Part shown: positions 1 through 6,840 of the stretch, in pieces
How the letters are laid out: the number at the start of each line of letters is the position of its first letter
Numbering within the stretch: position 1 is the stretch's first letter
Source of the DNA: SLSG01 sp041690235
GTDB lineage: Bacteria > Bacteroidota > Bacteroidia > Bacteroidales > UBA7960
DNA length: 16,321 bases
Assembly (NCBI GenBank): GCA_041690235.1
Contig: JAWLHS010000034.1
Location: 1 to 16,321, forward strand
Reading direction: 5' to 3'
The notes under the pieces: model-generated
The model's database searches: none
The model's input: the letters and a program-made list of their open reading frames with translations, nothing else
Told to the model about the DNA's origin: nothing
Translations under genes and position numbers: made by a program

Positions 1-299
1 TTGGCCATCAGCGGCTCACCTCCGGTAATTACCACGGCTTTCGAGGGGAATGAACAAAGCCGCTCCAGGATATCGGCCGTCGGACTAAGCGGGTGCAGGG
101 CCGCATTCCAGGATTCCTTTATATCACACCATTGACATCCCACATCGCAACCCCCGATGCGTAAAAACGAGGCGGCTTTCCCCGTATTGTAACCCTCACC
201 CTGTATGGAATAAAACACCTCCATGACCGGCAAAAGCATGCCTGCATCAAGAAGTCGTTGTTCGTCGGATGAATAAGATGTGGATGCAGCCTGTTTCAA
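1..299 (-). CDS. queE: 7-carboxy-7-deazaguanine synthase QueE (partial, runs off left edge)
   Basis: Radical SAM enzyme that converts 6-carboxytetrahydropterin to 7-carboxy-7-deazaguanine in queuosine/preQ1 synthesis. Only the N-terminal ~99 codons are present. Counting from the TTG at 299, the reading contains FYSIQGEG (29-36), the cluster-binding cysteines in the pattern GGCDVGCQWCD (C51, C55, C58; the Cx3Cx2C radical SAM motif) and TGGEP (92-96), the SAM-contacting motif. The start is uncertain: the frame is open right up to the folD stop, a TTG follows that TAA directly at 299, and the first ATG is at 239 (MLLPVMEVFYSIQGEG). The residues between (SDEQRLLDAG) look like the N-terminal extension I recall from Bacteroidota homologues, so 299 is used, but 239 is quite possible. 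Zero spacing from folD implies co-transcription and translational coupling. The family is confident from the motifs; the start is not. Confidence 0.88.
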   Translation of the reverse strand, partial: MKQAASTSYSSDEQRLLDAGMLLPVMEVFYSIQGEGYNTGKAASFLRIGGCDVGCQWCDIKESWNAALHPLSPTADILERLCSFPSKAVVITGGEPLMA

Positions 300-1181
300 T
301 TATCCGTAAATTTCTTTTTTATATGCCTTCAGTGTATTCAACAACAGGGAAACGATTGTCATAGGCCCTACCCCTCCCGGAACGGGAGTGATGTACGAGG
401 CCTTTTTTGATACTTCATCAAATTGCACATCCCCCGTAAGGCGGAAACCTGACTTGGTTTCCTCAGAGGCCACGCGGTGAATGCCCACATCAACAACCAC
501 AGCGCCTTCCTTAACCATATCGGCGGTCACAAAACCTGCACGGCCGATGGCCACAATTAGAATGTCGGCCCTGGAGGTCACCTCCCTGAGGTTTTTTGTT
601 TTGCTGTGGCAAACCGTTACCGTTGTATTGCCGGGCTCCTCGTTGCGCAGCATGAGTATCCCCATGGGTTTGCCGACAATGTTGCTGCGGCCCAGCACGA
701 CACAATCCTTTCCCTTTGTTTCAATGCCGCTTCGCTTAATCAGCTCCAGTATTCCGGCGGGAGTCGCCGAAACGTAAGAGGGCAGGCCAATGGTGGTACG
801 TCCCACATTTACAGGGTGAAACCCGTCCACGTCCTTTTCCGGAAGAATGGCCTCAATGATTTTCTGGTTGTCGATGTGATCCGGCAGCGGCAACTGAACG
901 ATCACTCCGTCAATTTCAGGATCTTTGTTTATAAAATCAACTGTTTCAAGCAGTTCCTTCTCTGAAACGTCCTCCGGCAAATGATAGGTTGAAGAATGAA
1001 AGCCAACCTCATGGCAGGATTTGGACTTGTTTCTGACATAGGTTTCACTGGCCGGATCCTTTCCCACCAGGATGGCCGCAAGATGTGGCGCCCTGCCCCC
1101 CGCATCGGTTAAACGTTTTACTTCGGCGGCAATTTCAAGTTTAATGGATGCCGCGATCTCTTTCCCGTTGATCAGTTCCAT
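300..1181 (-). CDS. folD: Bifunctional methylenetetrahydrofolate dehydrogenase / methenyltetrahydrofolate cyclohydrolase FolD
   Basis: Cytosolic one-carbon enzyme that interconverts 5,10-methylene-, 5,10-methenyl- and 10-formyl-tetrahydrofolate with NADP(H). The 293 residues match the family's usual length (about 285-300). Visible motifs in order: YVRNKSK (48-54) with the catalytic Tyr48 and Lys52 in Y-x3-K spacing, VQLPLP (95-100), KDVDGFHP (116-123), the dinucleotide-binding GRSNIVGKP (164-172), and the signature PVPGGVGPMT (266-275). Position 138-143 reads SATPAG where many homologues have PCTP, a mild variation. It starts 38 bases after the ffh stop and its TAA touches the queE frame, so it is probably the middle gene of an ffh-folD-queE operon. 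No separate promoter was seen in the ffh-folD gap. Confidence 0.97.
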   Translation of the reverse strand: MELINGKEIAASIKLEIAAEVKRLTDAGGRAPHLAAILVGKDPASETYVRNKSKSCHEVGFHSSTYHLPEDVSEKELLETVDFINKDPEIDGVIVQLPLPDHIDNQKIIEAILPEKDVDGFHPVNVGRTTIGLPSYVSATPAGILELIKRSGIETKGKDCVVLGRSNIVGKPMGILMLRNEEPGNTTVTVCHSKTKNLREVTSRADILIVAIGRAGFVTADMVKEGAVVVDVGIHRVASEETKSGFRLTGDVQFDEVSKKASYITPVPGGVGPMTIVSLLLNTLKAYKKEIYG

Positions 1182-1219
1182 AAGATGTATTGTTACGACG
1201 ATTGTCTGTTTGAATCAAT

Positions 1220-2551
1220 TTATCTCCGCATTCCCTTCATCATATTCATCATTTTTCCTCCCCCGCCGGTGGTCATTGCCCGCATCATTTTCCGGGTATC
1301 CTCAAATTGTTTCAGGAGGCGGTTTACCTCCTGTATGGATGAACCGCTTCCTTCGGCGATCCGCTTGCGGCGGCTGCCGTTGATCAAGCCCGGATTCTCC
1401 CGTTCGGCCGGTGTCATGGAGAATATAATGGCCTCAATGCCTTTGAAGGCATCATCCTCCAGCTCAACGTCTTTCAGCGCCTTCCCCATGCCAGGGATCA
1501 TCCCCATGAGATCCTTTACGTTGCCCATTTTCTTGATCTGCTTCAACTGGGAGAGAAAATCATTGAAATTAAACTGGTTCTTTGCGATTTTTTTCTGAAG
1601 CTGCCGGGCCTGTTCATCATCGAATTGTTCCTGGGCCTTTTCAACCAGTGAAACAATATCTCCCATTCCCAGGATACGGTCTGCCATCCTCCGCGGATGG
1701 AACAGATCCAGGGCATCCATTTTTTCCCCGATGCCCACGAATTTGATCGGCTTGTCAACCACCGAGCGTATGGTCAGGGCGGCGCCACCCCTGGTATCCC
1801 CATCGAGTTTGGTCAGCACGACCCCGTCAAAATCCAGGCGGTCGTTAAAGGCCTTGGCCGTGTTCACCGCATCCTGACCGGTCATGGCATCCACCACAAA
1901 CAAGGTTTCCTGCGGATTCAGCGCTGCTTTCAGGGCAGCTATCTCATCCATCATGGTCTGGTCAATGGCCAGTCGTCCCGCGGTGTCGACAATCACCACC
2001 TGGTGTCCCATGGTGCGGGCATGTACCATGGCCTTTTTGGCGATGCCGACAGGGTCTTTACTGTCTTCTCCCGTGAATACCTCCACCCCGATCTGTTCAC
2101 CCAAAACCCTGAGTTGTTCGATGGCGGCCGGACGGTAAACGTCCCCGGCCACGAGCAAAGCCTTTTTGCTTTTTTTGGATTTCAGATAATTGGCCAGCTT
2201 GGCTGAAAAAGTGGTTTTACCACTCCCCTGGAGTCCGGCGACCAGGATAACAACCGGACTGCCTTTCAGGTTGATTTCCTCATGCGTGGAACCCATCAGT
2301 TCGGTCAGCTCCTGGTGAACGATCTTCACCATCAGCTGTCCAGGAGAGACAGCCGTCAGCACATTCTGCCCAAGGGCCTTTTCCTTTACCTTGTCGGTAA
2401 ACGATTTGGCAATCTTAAAACCAACATCGGCCTCAAGCAGTGCCCTCCTGACATCCTTGAGGGTTTCCGCCACATTGATCTCGGTAATATGCCCCTGGCC
2501 TTTTAAAAGCTTGAACGACTTTTCCAGCCTGTCACTTAAATTGTCAAACAT
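1220..2551 (-). CDS. ffh: Signal recognition particle GTPase Ffh (SRP54)
   Basis: Protein subunit of the signal recognition particle. It binds 4.5S RNA and hydrophobic signal sequences on nascent chains, then docks with FtsY for co-translational membrane targeting. The 443 residues are close to the E. coli protein (453). The N domain covers about 1-90. The G domain shows the P-loop GLQGSGKTT (106-114), GDVYRPAA (136-143), DTAGR (189-193) and TKLDGDTRGG (247-256). The C-terminal M domain (about 320-443) is methionine-rich, contains GMIPGMGKALKD, and ends in a Met/Gly-rich tail (MMNMMKGMRR). It starts 26 bases from the TAATTTTG promoter at 2577-2584, with a second similar box further upstream. 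It is the first gene of the leftward operon with folD and queE. Nothing is missing or unusual. Confidence 0.98.
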   Translation of the reverse strand: MFDNLSDRLEKSFKLLKGQGHITEINVAETLKDVRRALLEADVGFKIAKSFTDKVKEKALGQNVLTAVSPGQLMVKIVHQELTELMGSTHEEINLKGSPVVILVAGLQGSGKTTFSAKLANYLKSKKSKKALLVAGDVYRPAAIEQLRVLGEQIGVEVFTGEDSKDPVGIAKKAMVHARTMGHQVVIVDTAGRLAIDQTMMDEIAALKAALNPQETLFVVDAMTGQDAVNTAKAFNDRLDFDGVVLTKLDGDTRGGAALTIRSVVDKPIKFVGIGEKMDALDLFHPRRMADRILGMGDIVSLVEKAQEQFDDEQARQLQKKIAKNQFNFNDFLSQLKQIKKMGNVKDLMGMIPGMGKALKDVELEDDAFKGIEAIIFSMTPAERENPGLINGSRRKRIAEGSGSSIQEVNRLLKQFEDTRKMMRAMTTGGGGKMMNMMKGMRR

Positions 2552-2576
2552 CTTTATTGTCCTTCATTATTTTGTG

Positions 2577-2584
2577 CAAAATTA
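2577..2584 (-). promoter_or_regulatory. Bacteroidota-type -7 promoter box of ffh (proximal)
   Basis: Read on the minus strand this is TAATTTTG, a perfect match to the Bacteroidota sigma-A -7 consensus TAnnTTTG, followed by CAC. It lies 26 bases before the ffh ATG, giving an untranslated leader of about 20 bases. The -33 element is weak: a T-rich stretch (TTTTTTC) lies about 22 bases upstream rather than a clear TTG. Confidence 0.6.
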
Positions 2585-2692
2585 CCAATAATTATCACTT
2601 TTTTCTTGAAAAAACCCCTGCATCCGGACCGGGAATGATATGGAACCAGCTAATAACTAACCCTCCCGAAGCCCGATTGTTGAAAAAACCGG

Positions 2693-2700
2693 CAAAATTA
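2693..2700 (-). promoter_or_regulatory. Possible distal -7 promoter box of ffh
   Basis: A second minus-strand TAATTTTG followed by GC lies 116 bases upstream of the proximal ffh box. It matches TAnnTTTG exactly, but no convincing -33 TTG is correctly spaced. If used, it would give ffh a leader of about 140 bases. AT-rich DNA makes chance matches possible, hence the low confidence. Confidence 0.35.
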
Positions 2701-2767
2701 CACCACATTCTCAATGAGACAGAATTGTTTTTAACTTTATACAAGACAAGCGGAAAGGAATACACCC

Positions 2768-2795
2768 TTGACTCTTTGTTTTTTTATTACCTTTG
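2768..2795 (+). promoter_or_regulatory. Promoter of the TPR-comA-popT-aroE operon
   Basis: TTG at 2768-2770, a 17-base spacer, then TACCTTTG at 2788-2795, a full match to TAnnTTTG. This is the best -33/-7 pair in the window. Transcription would start near 2801, about 60 bases before the TPR start codon. Confidence 0.65.
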
Positions 2796-2862
2796 TTCTG
2801 CCATATGGGTGGTTCGTTGATTAATATAACCACTTGGAAACACGCTATTTAAATAACATCTG

Positions 2863-4260
2863 ATGAACAAAGAGACCGGGGAAAGTTTTTTCAAGCCTTG
2901 GCAGGTAGAGCGCTTTGAAGCCCACACCGGCCTCAGGGAGTCGTTGTATTTCGATGTGAACGACTTTGAGGAGATCATGGAATATTACATGACGGCCGGC
3001 AATTATAAAACAGCACTCAGGGTCAGCGTTTTTGCATCCAGAATGCATCCTGGCTCCGTGTCCCTTATGCTTAAAAAGGCACAGGTGCTTGCAGCGGTCA
3101 ACAAGGAAGAACGGGCCTTGAAAATCCTCGCAGAGGTCGAGGTGCTGGAGCCCTATAACAACGATGTGTATCTGACCAAGGGAGCCATCTTTTCCCAAAT
3201 GAGGAATTATGAAAAGGCCATTGAGGAATACAACAAGGCCATTTTTGGTGCCGATGAACCCGACTATGTTTACTGCAACATCGCCTTTGAGTACGAAAAC
3301 CTCGGCAATTTTGACAAGACCCTTGAATACCTCGGAAAGGCGCTGGAGGTCAATCCCGACAATGACCTGGCCATTTACGAGGCCGCATTTTGTTTTGATC
3401 TGTTGTCGCTGACCGAAGAGGGGATCAGCTTTTTTAACAGGCTCATCGACAGGCATCCATACAGCCTGGAGGCCTGGTTTAATCTGGGGGTTTCATATAT
3501 CAATGCGGGCCAATACGACAAAGCCCTGGAGGCCCTGGATTTTGCGATTGCCATTGACGATGGTCATGACCATTCCTGGTTTCATAAAGGCTATGTGCTG
3601 AACCTGCTGGAACGATATCCGGAAGCACTGGAGGCATTCACGGAATGCATGGGCGTGGATGAAACAGATCCGTTAAAATACTATTACCTGGGCGAGGTGA
3701 GCGAGAAAATGGATGACTTTAAAAAGGCCCTGACCTATTACCAAAAAGCCACCGAACTGGACCCCGACGTAACCGATGCCTGGGTTGGAATGGGCGTTTG
3801 TGAACTGGAAAACGACAATCCTAAAACCGCCCTGTGGCTGTTCGAGAAAGGGCTGGAACTGGATCCTGAGAACACGAGTTACCTTTGCCTTCTGGCCAAC
3901 ACCCGCTTTGCACTCGGGATGAAGGAAGAAGCGGCGGCCGCTTACGAAAAGGCCCTGGAACTCGACCCGAACGACCAGGATACCTGGCTGGAATATGCAG
4001 ATATCGTTGCCAGCGACAACCACCTGGAAGATGCATCAGAAATCATGCGGCGCGGAAACCTTGCCATTCCGGGAAATGCTTCACTGATCTATCATTTAAG
4101 CGCCTATCTTTTCCTGGCAGGCAAAGAACGTGAAGGCTCCTATTACCTGGAAGAAGCCCTCACCAAAGATTTTCCGGAACATGCCAAACTTTTGGAAAAG
4201 TTCCCCCGGCTTCTGATGTTGCCTTCCTTTATGGACACCATTGAACTGTACCGTTCCTGA
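2863..4260 (+). CDS. Tetratricopeptide repeat protein (cytoplasmic, about 11-12 TPR units)
   Basis: A 465-residue protein built almost wholly of TPR helix pairs from about residue 35 to 450, with recurring signatures such as NYEKAIEEYNKAI, NFDKTLEYLGKALEVNPDN, QYDKALEALDFAIAI and ALELDPNDQDTW. It has no signal peptide or membrane helix and is acidic, so it is probably a cytosolic scaffold or binding protein. The ATG at 2863 follows a strong promoter and has no Shine-Dalgarno, as usual for Bacteroidota. It is the first gene of a four-gene operon, 28 bases before the ComA homologue if that starts at 4289. TPR architecture indicates protein-protein contact but gives no specific partner. Position suggests a link to envelope or aromatic metabolism, which is inference only. 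The fold is certain; the function is unknown. Confidence 0.93.
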   Translation: MNKETGESFFKPWQVERFEAHTGLRESLYFDVNDFEEIMEYYMTAGNYKTALRVSVFASRMHPGSVSLMLKKAQVLAAVNKEERALKILAEVEVLEPYNNDVYLTKGAIFSQMRNYEKAIEEYNKAIFGADEPDYVYCNIAFEYENLGNFDKTLEYLGKALEVNPDNDLAIYEAAFCFDLLSLTEEGISFFNRLIDRHPYSLEAWFNLGVSYINAGQYDKALEALDFAIAIDDGHDHSWFHKGYVLNLLERYPEALEAFTECMGVDETDPLKYYYLGEVSEKMDDFKKALTYYQKATELDPDVTDAWVGMGVCELENDNPKTALWLFEKGLELDPENTSYLCLLANTRFALGMKEEAAAAYEKALELDPNDQDTWLEYADIVASDNHLEDASEIMRRGNLAIPGNASLIYHLSAYLFLAGKEREGSYYLEEALTKDFPEHAKLLEKFPRLLMLPSFMDTIELYRS

Positions 4261-4288
4261 ATTTTTTTATCCTCATATGCATCCCCGG

Positions 4289-5065
4289 ATGGAACTTCGC
4301 CCAATCCCGTCAAGAGAAAAGAAACCGAGAAAAACAGGCATTACCATGGTCATGGACAAAGGCCTGAGTCTGAACCAGGCCCGGGACCTGGCAGATACCG
4401 CAGGCCACCTGATTGACTTTCTGAAACTTGGCTTCGGCACCTCTTATGTCAGCCCCCATGTAAAGGAGAAGGTGAAGGCCTATCAACAGAGGGGAATAAA
4501 AGTCTTTGTGGGAGGCACCCTGTTTGAGGCCTTCCTGGTGCGGGGCCAGCTGGAGGATTATTTCAGGTACATTGATGTCCTGGGCCTGGATGCTGCAGAG
4601 GTATCCGACGGGTCCATGAAGGTTCCTCACGAAGACAAATGCAACTTCATCCGCCGCCTGGCTGCGGAAAGAACCGTTGTTTCGGAGGTGGGCGCCAAGG
4701 AGGCGGAAGTCGTGCTGGACCACCACAGCTGGATCCGGCAGATGAATGAAGAGCTCAATGCGGGAAGCAGCTTTGTAATTGGTGAAGCCCGCGAAAGCGG
4801 GACGGTCGGCATTTTCGAGCAATCCGGAAAAGCCGATACCTCCCTCATCGATGACATCATTGCCGGGGTACCCCCCGAAAAGATCATATGGGAAGCCCCC
4901 CTTAAACCCCAACAGGTATGGTTTATCAAAAAACTGGGTTCGGGGGTCAACCTCGGAAACATTGCACCCGCTGATGCCATCCCCCTTGAAACCCTCAGGC
5001 TGGGTCTCAGGGGAGACACTTTTTTCGACGTCCTTCCCCCGGATTTACAACACCTGAAGCTTTAA
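4289..5065 (+). CDS. Phosphosulfolactate synthase family protein (ComA-like)
   Basis: Homologue of ComA (Pfam PF02679), a TIM-barrel lyase that adds sulfite to phosphoenolpyruvate to form (2R)-phospho-3-sulfolactate, the first step of one archaeal coenzyme M route. Family signatures, counted from 4289: KPRKTGITMVMDKGL (12-26), DFLKLGFGTSYVSP, KVFVGGTLFE, GLDAAEVSDGS, VSEVGAKEAEV, IWEAPLKPQQVWFI and GSGVNLGNI. The open frame extends back to an ATG at 4241 inside the TPR gene, and another ATG lies at 4277. The ATG at 4289 (MELRPIPSREKKPRK) best fits the expected short N-terminus before the conserved KPRK and avoids the overlap, giving 258 residues. None of these starts has a Shine-Dalgarno. No ComB, ComC, ComDE or cysteate gene is in view, so the bacterial product is uncertain: a sulfolactate, a sulfonate precursor, or a different reaction of the same fold. 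Confidence 0.88.
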   Translation: MELRPIPSREKKPRKTGITMVMDKGLSLNQARDLADTAGHLIDFLKLGFGTSYVSPHVKEKVKAYQQRGIKVFVGGTLFEAFLVRGQLEDYFRYIDVLGLDAAEVSDGSMKVPHEDKCNFIRRLAAERTVVSEVGAKEAEVVLDHHSWIRQMNEELNAGSSFVIGEARESGTVGIFEQSGKADTSLIDDIIAGVPPEKIIWEAPLKPQQVWFIKKLGSGVNLGNIAPADAIPLETLRLGLRGDTFFDVLPPDLQHLKL

Positions 5066-5109
5066 TCCATCCCATTGTCCAGTTTCCAAACCTTGTTTTT
5101 TTTGCCCCC

Positions 5110-6057
5110 ATGCAACGATCTTTTCCGGAATTTCTTCTGTTAATTGCCCGGGGAATGGGAATGGGTGCCGCCGACGTAATCCCCGGTGTCAGCGGGGGAA
5201 CCATCGCTTTTATCACCGGCATTTACGAGGAGTTGGTCAACAGCATCAAATCCATCAACGCCAAACTGTTCAAAATACTGTTTACCCAGGGGGTTGGGGC
5301 CGCCTGGCGGCATATCAATGGTGGTTTCCTTATCGCGGTCCTCGGGGGTATTCTGATCAGCCTGTTCTCCCTGGCAAAACTACTTTCCTACCTGCTGGCG
5401 AATCACCAATTGCTGGTATGGGCATTCTTTTTCGGACTCATCGTCGGATCGGCCATTTATGTCGGGCGAAAAATTAAGACGTGGGACCTTCTTACAGCAA
5501 TCATGCTTCTGGCCGGCACCATAATCGCTTATTACATAACCATTTCAACCCCCGCCACCACAACCGACGCCCTCTGGTTCGTATTCATTTCGGGTTGTAT
5601 CGCCATCTGTGCAATGATACTGCCGGGAGTCTCCGGGGCCTTCATATTGCTTCTTTTGGGAAAGTACGAATACATGCTCAACGCATTAAAAGATGTGAAG
5701 GTGTTGGTACTGGGCGCATTTGCCCTGGGTTGCCTGATTGGTATTGTCAGTTTCTCCCATGTCATTTCCTGGTTATTCAAAAAATACCCCAATGCCACCA
5801 TGGCCTTGCTGTCCGGCTTTATGATCGGATCGCTCAATAAGCTATGGCCCTGGAAGGAGGTATTGGAATCCCGGCAGAACAGCCATGGGGAGTGGGTTCC
5901 GGTATTGGAAAAAAGCATCACACCGGGCAGGTTCTCGGAATTATATCATGCCGATCCCATGTTATGGCAGGTGGGCGTTTGTATGGTCGTCGGACTGGCC
6001 ATTATTTTGTTGTTCGAATGGACCGCGCAAAGGGAACAACCCCGCCGGGAGAATTAA
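5110..6057 (+). CDS. DUF368 / PopT-family polyprenyl-phosphate transporter
   Basis: A 315-residue integral membrane protein of the DUF368 family. Members have been shown in other bacteria to return undecaprenyl phosphate across the membrane for reuse in peptidoglycan and glycan synthesis (PopT). The sequence shows the duplicated family motif: DVIPGVSGGTIAFITGIYEEL (22-42) and MILPGVSGAFILLLLGKYEYM (169-189), one in each half, as expected for an internal repeat with re-entrant segments. About eight hydrophobic segments can be seen (for example 73-95, 100-118, 126-144, 155-184, 197-222, 286-303). A polar loop at about 248-285 (WPWKEVLESRQ onward) separates the last helix. It starts 44 bases after comA and its TAA lies 10 bases before aroE, in the same operon. 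The family is confident; the transported lipid is inferred from characterised members. Confidence 0.9.
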   Translation: MQRSFPEFLLLIARGMGMGAADVIPGVSGGTIAFITGIYEELVNSIKSINAKLFKILFTQGVGAAWRHINGGFLIAVLGGILISLFSLAKLLSYLLANHQLLVWAFFFGLIVGSAIYVGRKIKTWDLLTAIMLLAGTIIAYYITISTPATTTDALWFVFISGCIAICAMILPGVSGAFILLLLGKYEYMLNALKDVKVLVLGAFALGCLIGIVSFSHVISWLFKKYPNATMALLSGFMIGSLNKLWPWKEVLESRQNSHGEWVPVLEKSITPGRFSELYHADPMLWQVGVCMVVGLAIILLFEWTAQREQPRREN

Positions 6058-6067
6058 ATCATACCCC

Positions 6068-6814
6068 ATGAGGCAATACGGATTAATCGGATACCCCCTT
6101 TCCCACTCCTGGTCGGCCACCCATTTTGAAAAGAAGATCAGCAGGGAAGGCATTACCGACGCCAGCTACAGGCTGTTTCCCCTGCAGGATATCCGTCATT
6201 TTCCCGCACTGATCAGAGAAAGGCCCCTGCTCCGGGGATTGAATGTGACCATTCCTTATAAAGAAAGGATCATCCCGTATCTGAATGCCCTGTCCGACAC
6301 AGCCAGGGCCATCGGGGCGGTCAATACAATTGCCATTGAACAAGGGGGAAGAGACCCATTCTTAACCGGTCACAATACAGACGCATATGGGTTTTCCAGA
6401 AGCCTGGAAATAAACGGCATAACAAGCCCCGTCAGGGCCCTGGTTCTGGGAACAGGAGGCGCGTCAAAGGCTGTTTGCCATGTATTGGATGCCAGGGGGT
6501 GGGACTACCTGCTTGTTTCCAGGAAATCAACGGGCGGGCAAACCATCAACTACGGAGATTTGGAGGCCAGGCACCTTGAAACCCATCCACTGATTATCAA
6601 TACAACCCCACTGGGCATGTTTCCCGATACACAGGGCCATCCCCCCATCCCATACGGGCACTTATCCGGCAAAAACATCCTGTACGATTTGGTTTACAAC
6701 CCGGAACAGACCAGGTTCCTGGCGCTTGGGAAAAGCAAGGGGTGCAGGATTGTCGGCGGACTGCAGATGCTGGTGTTGCAGGCAGAAAGATCGTGGGAGA
6801 TCTGGAACTCCTGA
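6068..6814 (+). CDS. aroE: Shikimate dehydrogenase AroE
   Basis: Cytosolic NADP-dependent enzyme that reduces 3-dehydroshikimate to shikimate in aromatic amino acid synthesis. 248 residues, slightly shorter than E. coli AroE (272). Substrate-site motifs: GYPLSHSWSATHF (8-20, with Ser12 and Ser14), NVTIPYKERI (59-68, with the catalytic Lys65), GAVNTIA (83-89, Asn86) and TGHNTDAYGF (100-109, with the catalytic-pair Asp105). The nucleotide site has LGTGGASKA (127-135) and VSRKS (150-154). The C-terminal part shows INTTPLGM (177-184), YDLVYNP (206-212) and GGLQML (230-235, followed by Gln238). An upstream in-frame ATG at 5885 lies inside popT and gives non-homologous sequence, so the ATG at 6068, 10 bases after popT, is chosen. 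It is the last gene of the operon and converges on argS. Confidence 0.96.
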   Translation: MRQYGLIGYPLSHSWSATHFEKKISREGITDASYRLFPLQDIRHFPALIRERPLLRGLNVTIPYKERIIPYLNALSDTARAIGAVNTIAIEQGGRDPFLTGHNTDAYGFSRSLEINGITSPVRALVLGTGGASKAVCHVLDARGWDYLLVSRKSTGGQTINYGDLEARHLETHPLIINTTPLGMFPDTQGHPPIPYGHLSGKNILYDLVYNPEQTRFLALGKSKGCRIVGGLQMLVLQAERSWEIWNS

Positions 6815-6840
6815 TCCCCGGGCAAGCAGTGGAAAGCGCC

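Larger units (their letters stand above)
2552..2862. other. 311-base divergent intergenic region between ffh and the TPR gene
   Basis: No gene is supported here. The region is AT-rich and divides ffh (left) from the TPR-comA-popT-aroE operon (right). It holds two minus-strand TAATTTTG boxes (2577-2584 and 2693-2700), one plus-strand promoter with TTG and TACCTTTG (2768-2795), and a GC-rich stretch at 2621-2646 that resembles the intergenic DNA before argS (8656-8677). An 87-codon open frame across most of the region has low-complexity, non-protein-like composition and is not called. Confidence 0.6.

Noticed and set aside
2557..2820. 87-codon open frame in the ffh-TPR intergenic region
   Set aside because: It crosses the promoter elements, has no recognisable domain, and its composition follows the local AT-rich DNA.
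2845..3456. 203-codon open frame on the minus strand opposite the TPR gene
   Set aside because: The TPR repeats are unmistakable on the plus strand; the opposite frame is a by-product of codon bias in the repeats.
4241..4288. Earlier start of the ComA gene, overlapping the TPR gene by 20 bases
   Set aside because: The extra residues (MNCTVPEFFYPHMHPR) do not look like ComA N-termini as I recall them, and ATGs at 4277 and 4289 avoid the overlap. It cannot be fully excluded.
5885..6067. N-terminal extension of aroE by 61 codons
   Set aside because: It overlaps popT out of frame and encodes sequence unlike AroE; the conserved GYPLSHS motif starts just after the ATG at 6068.
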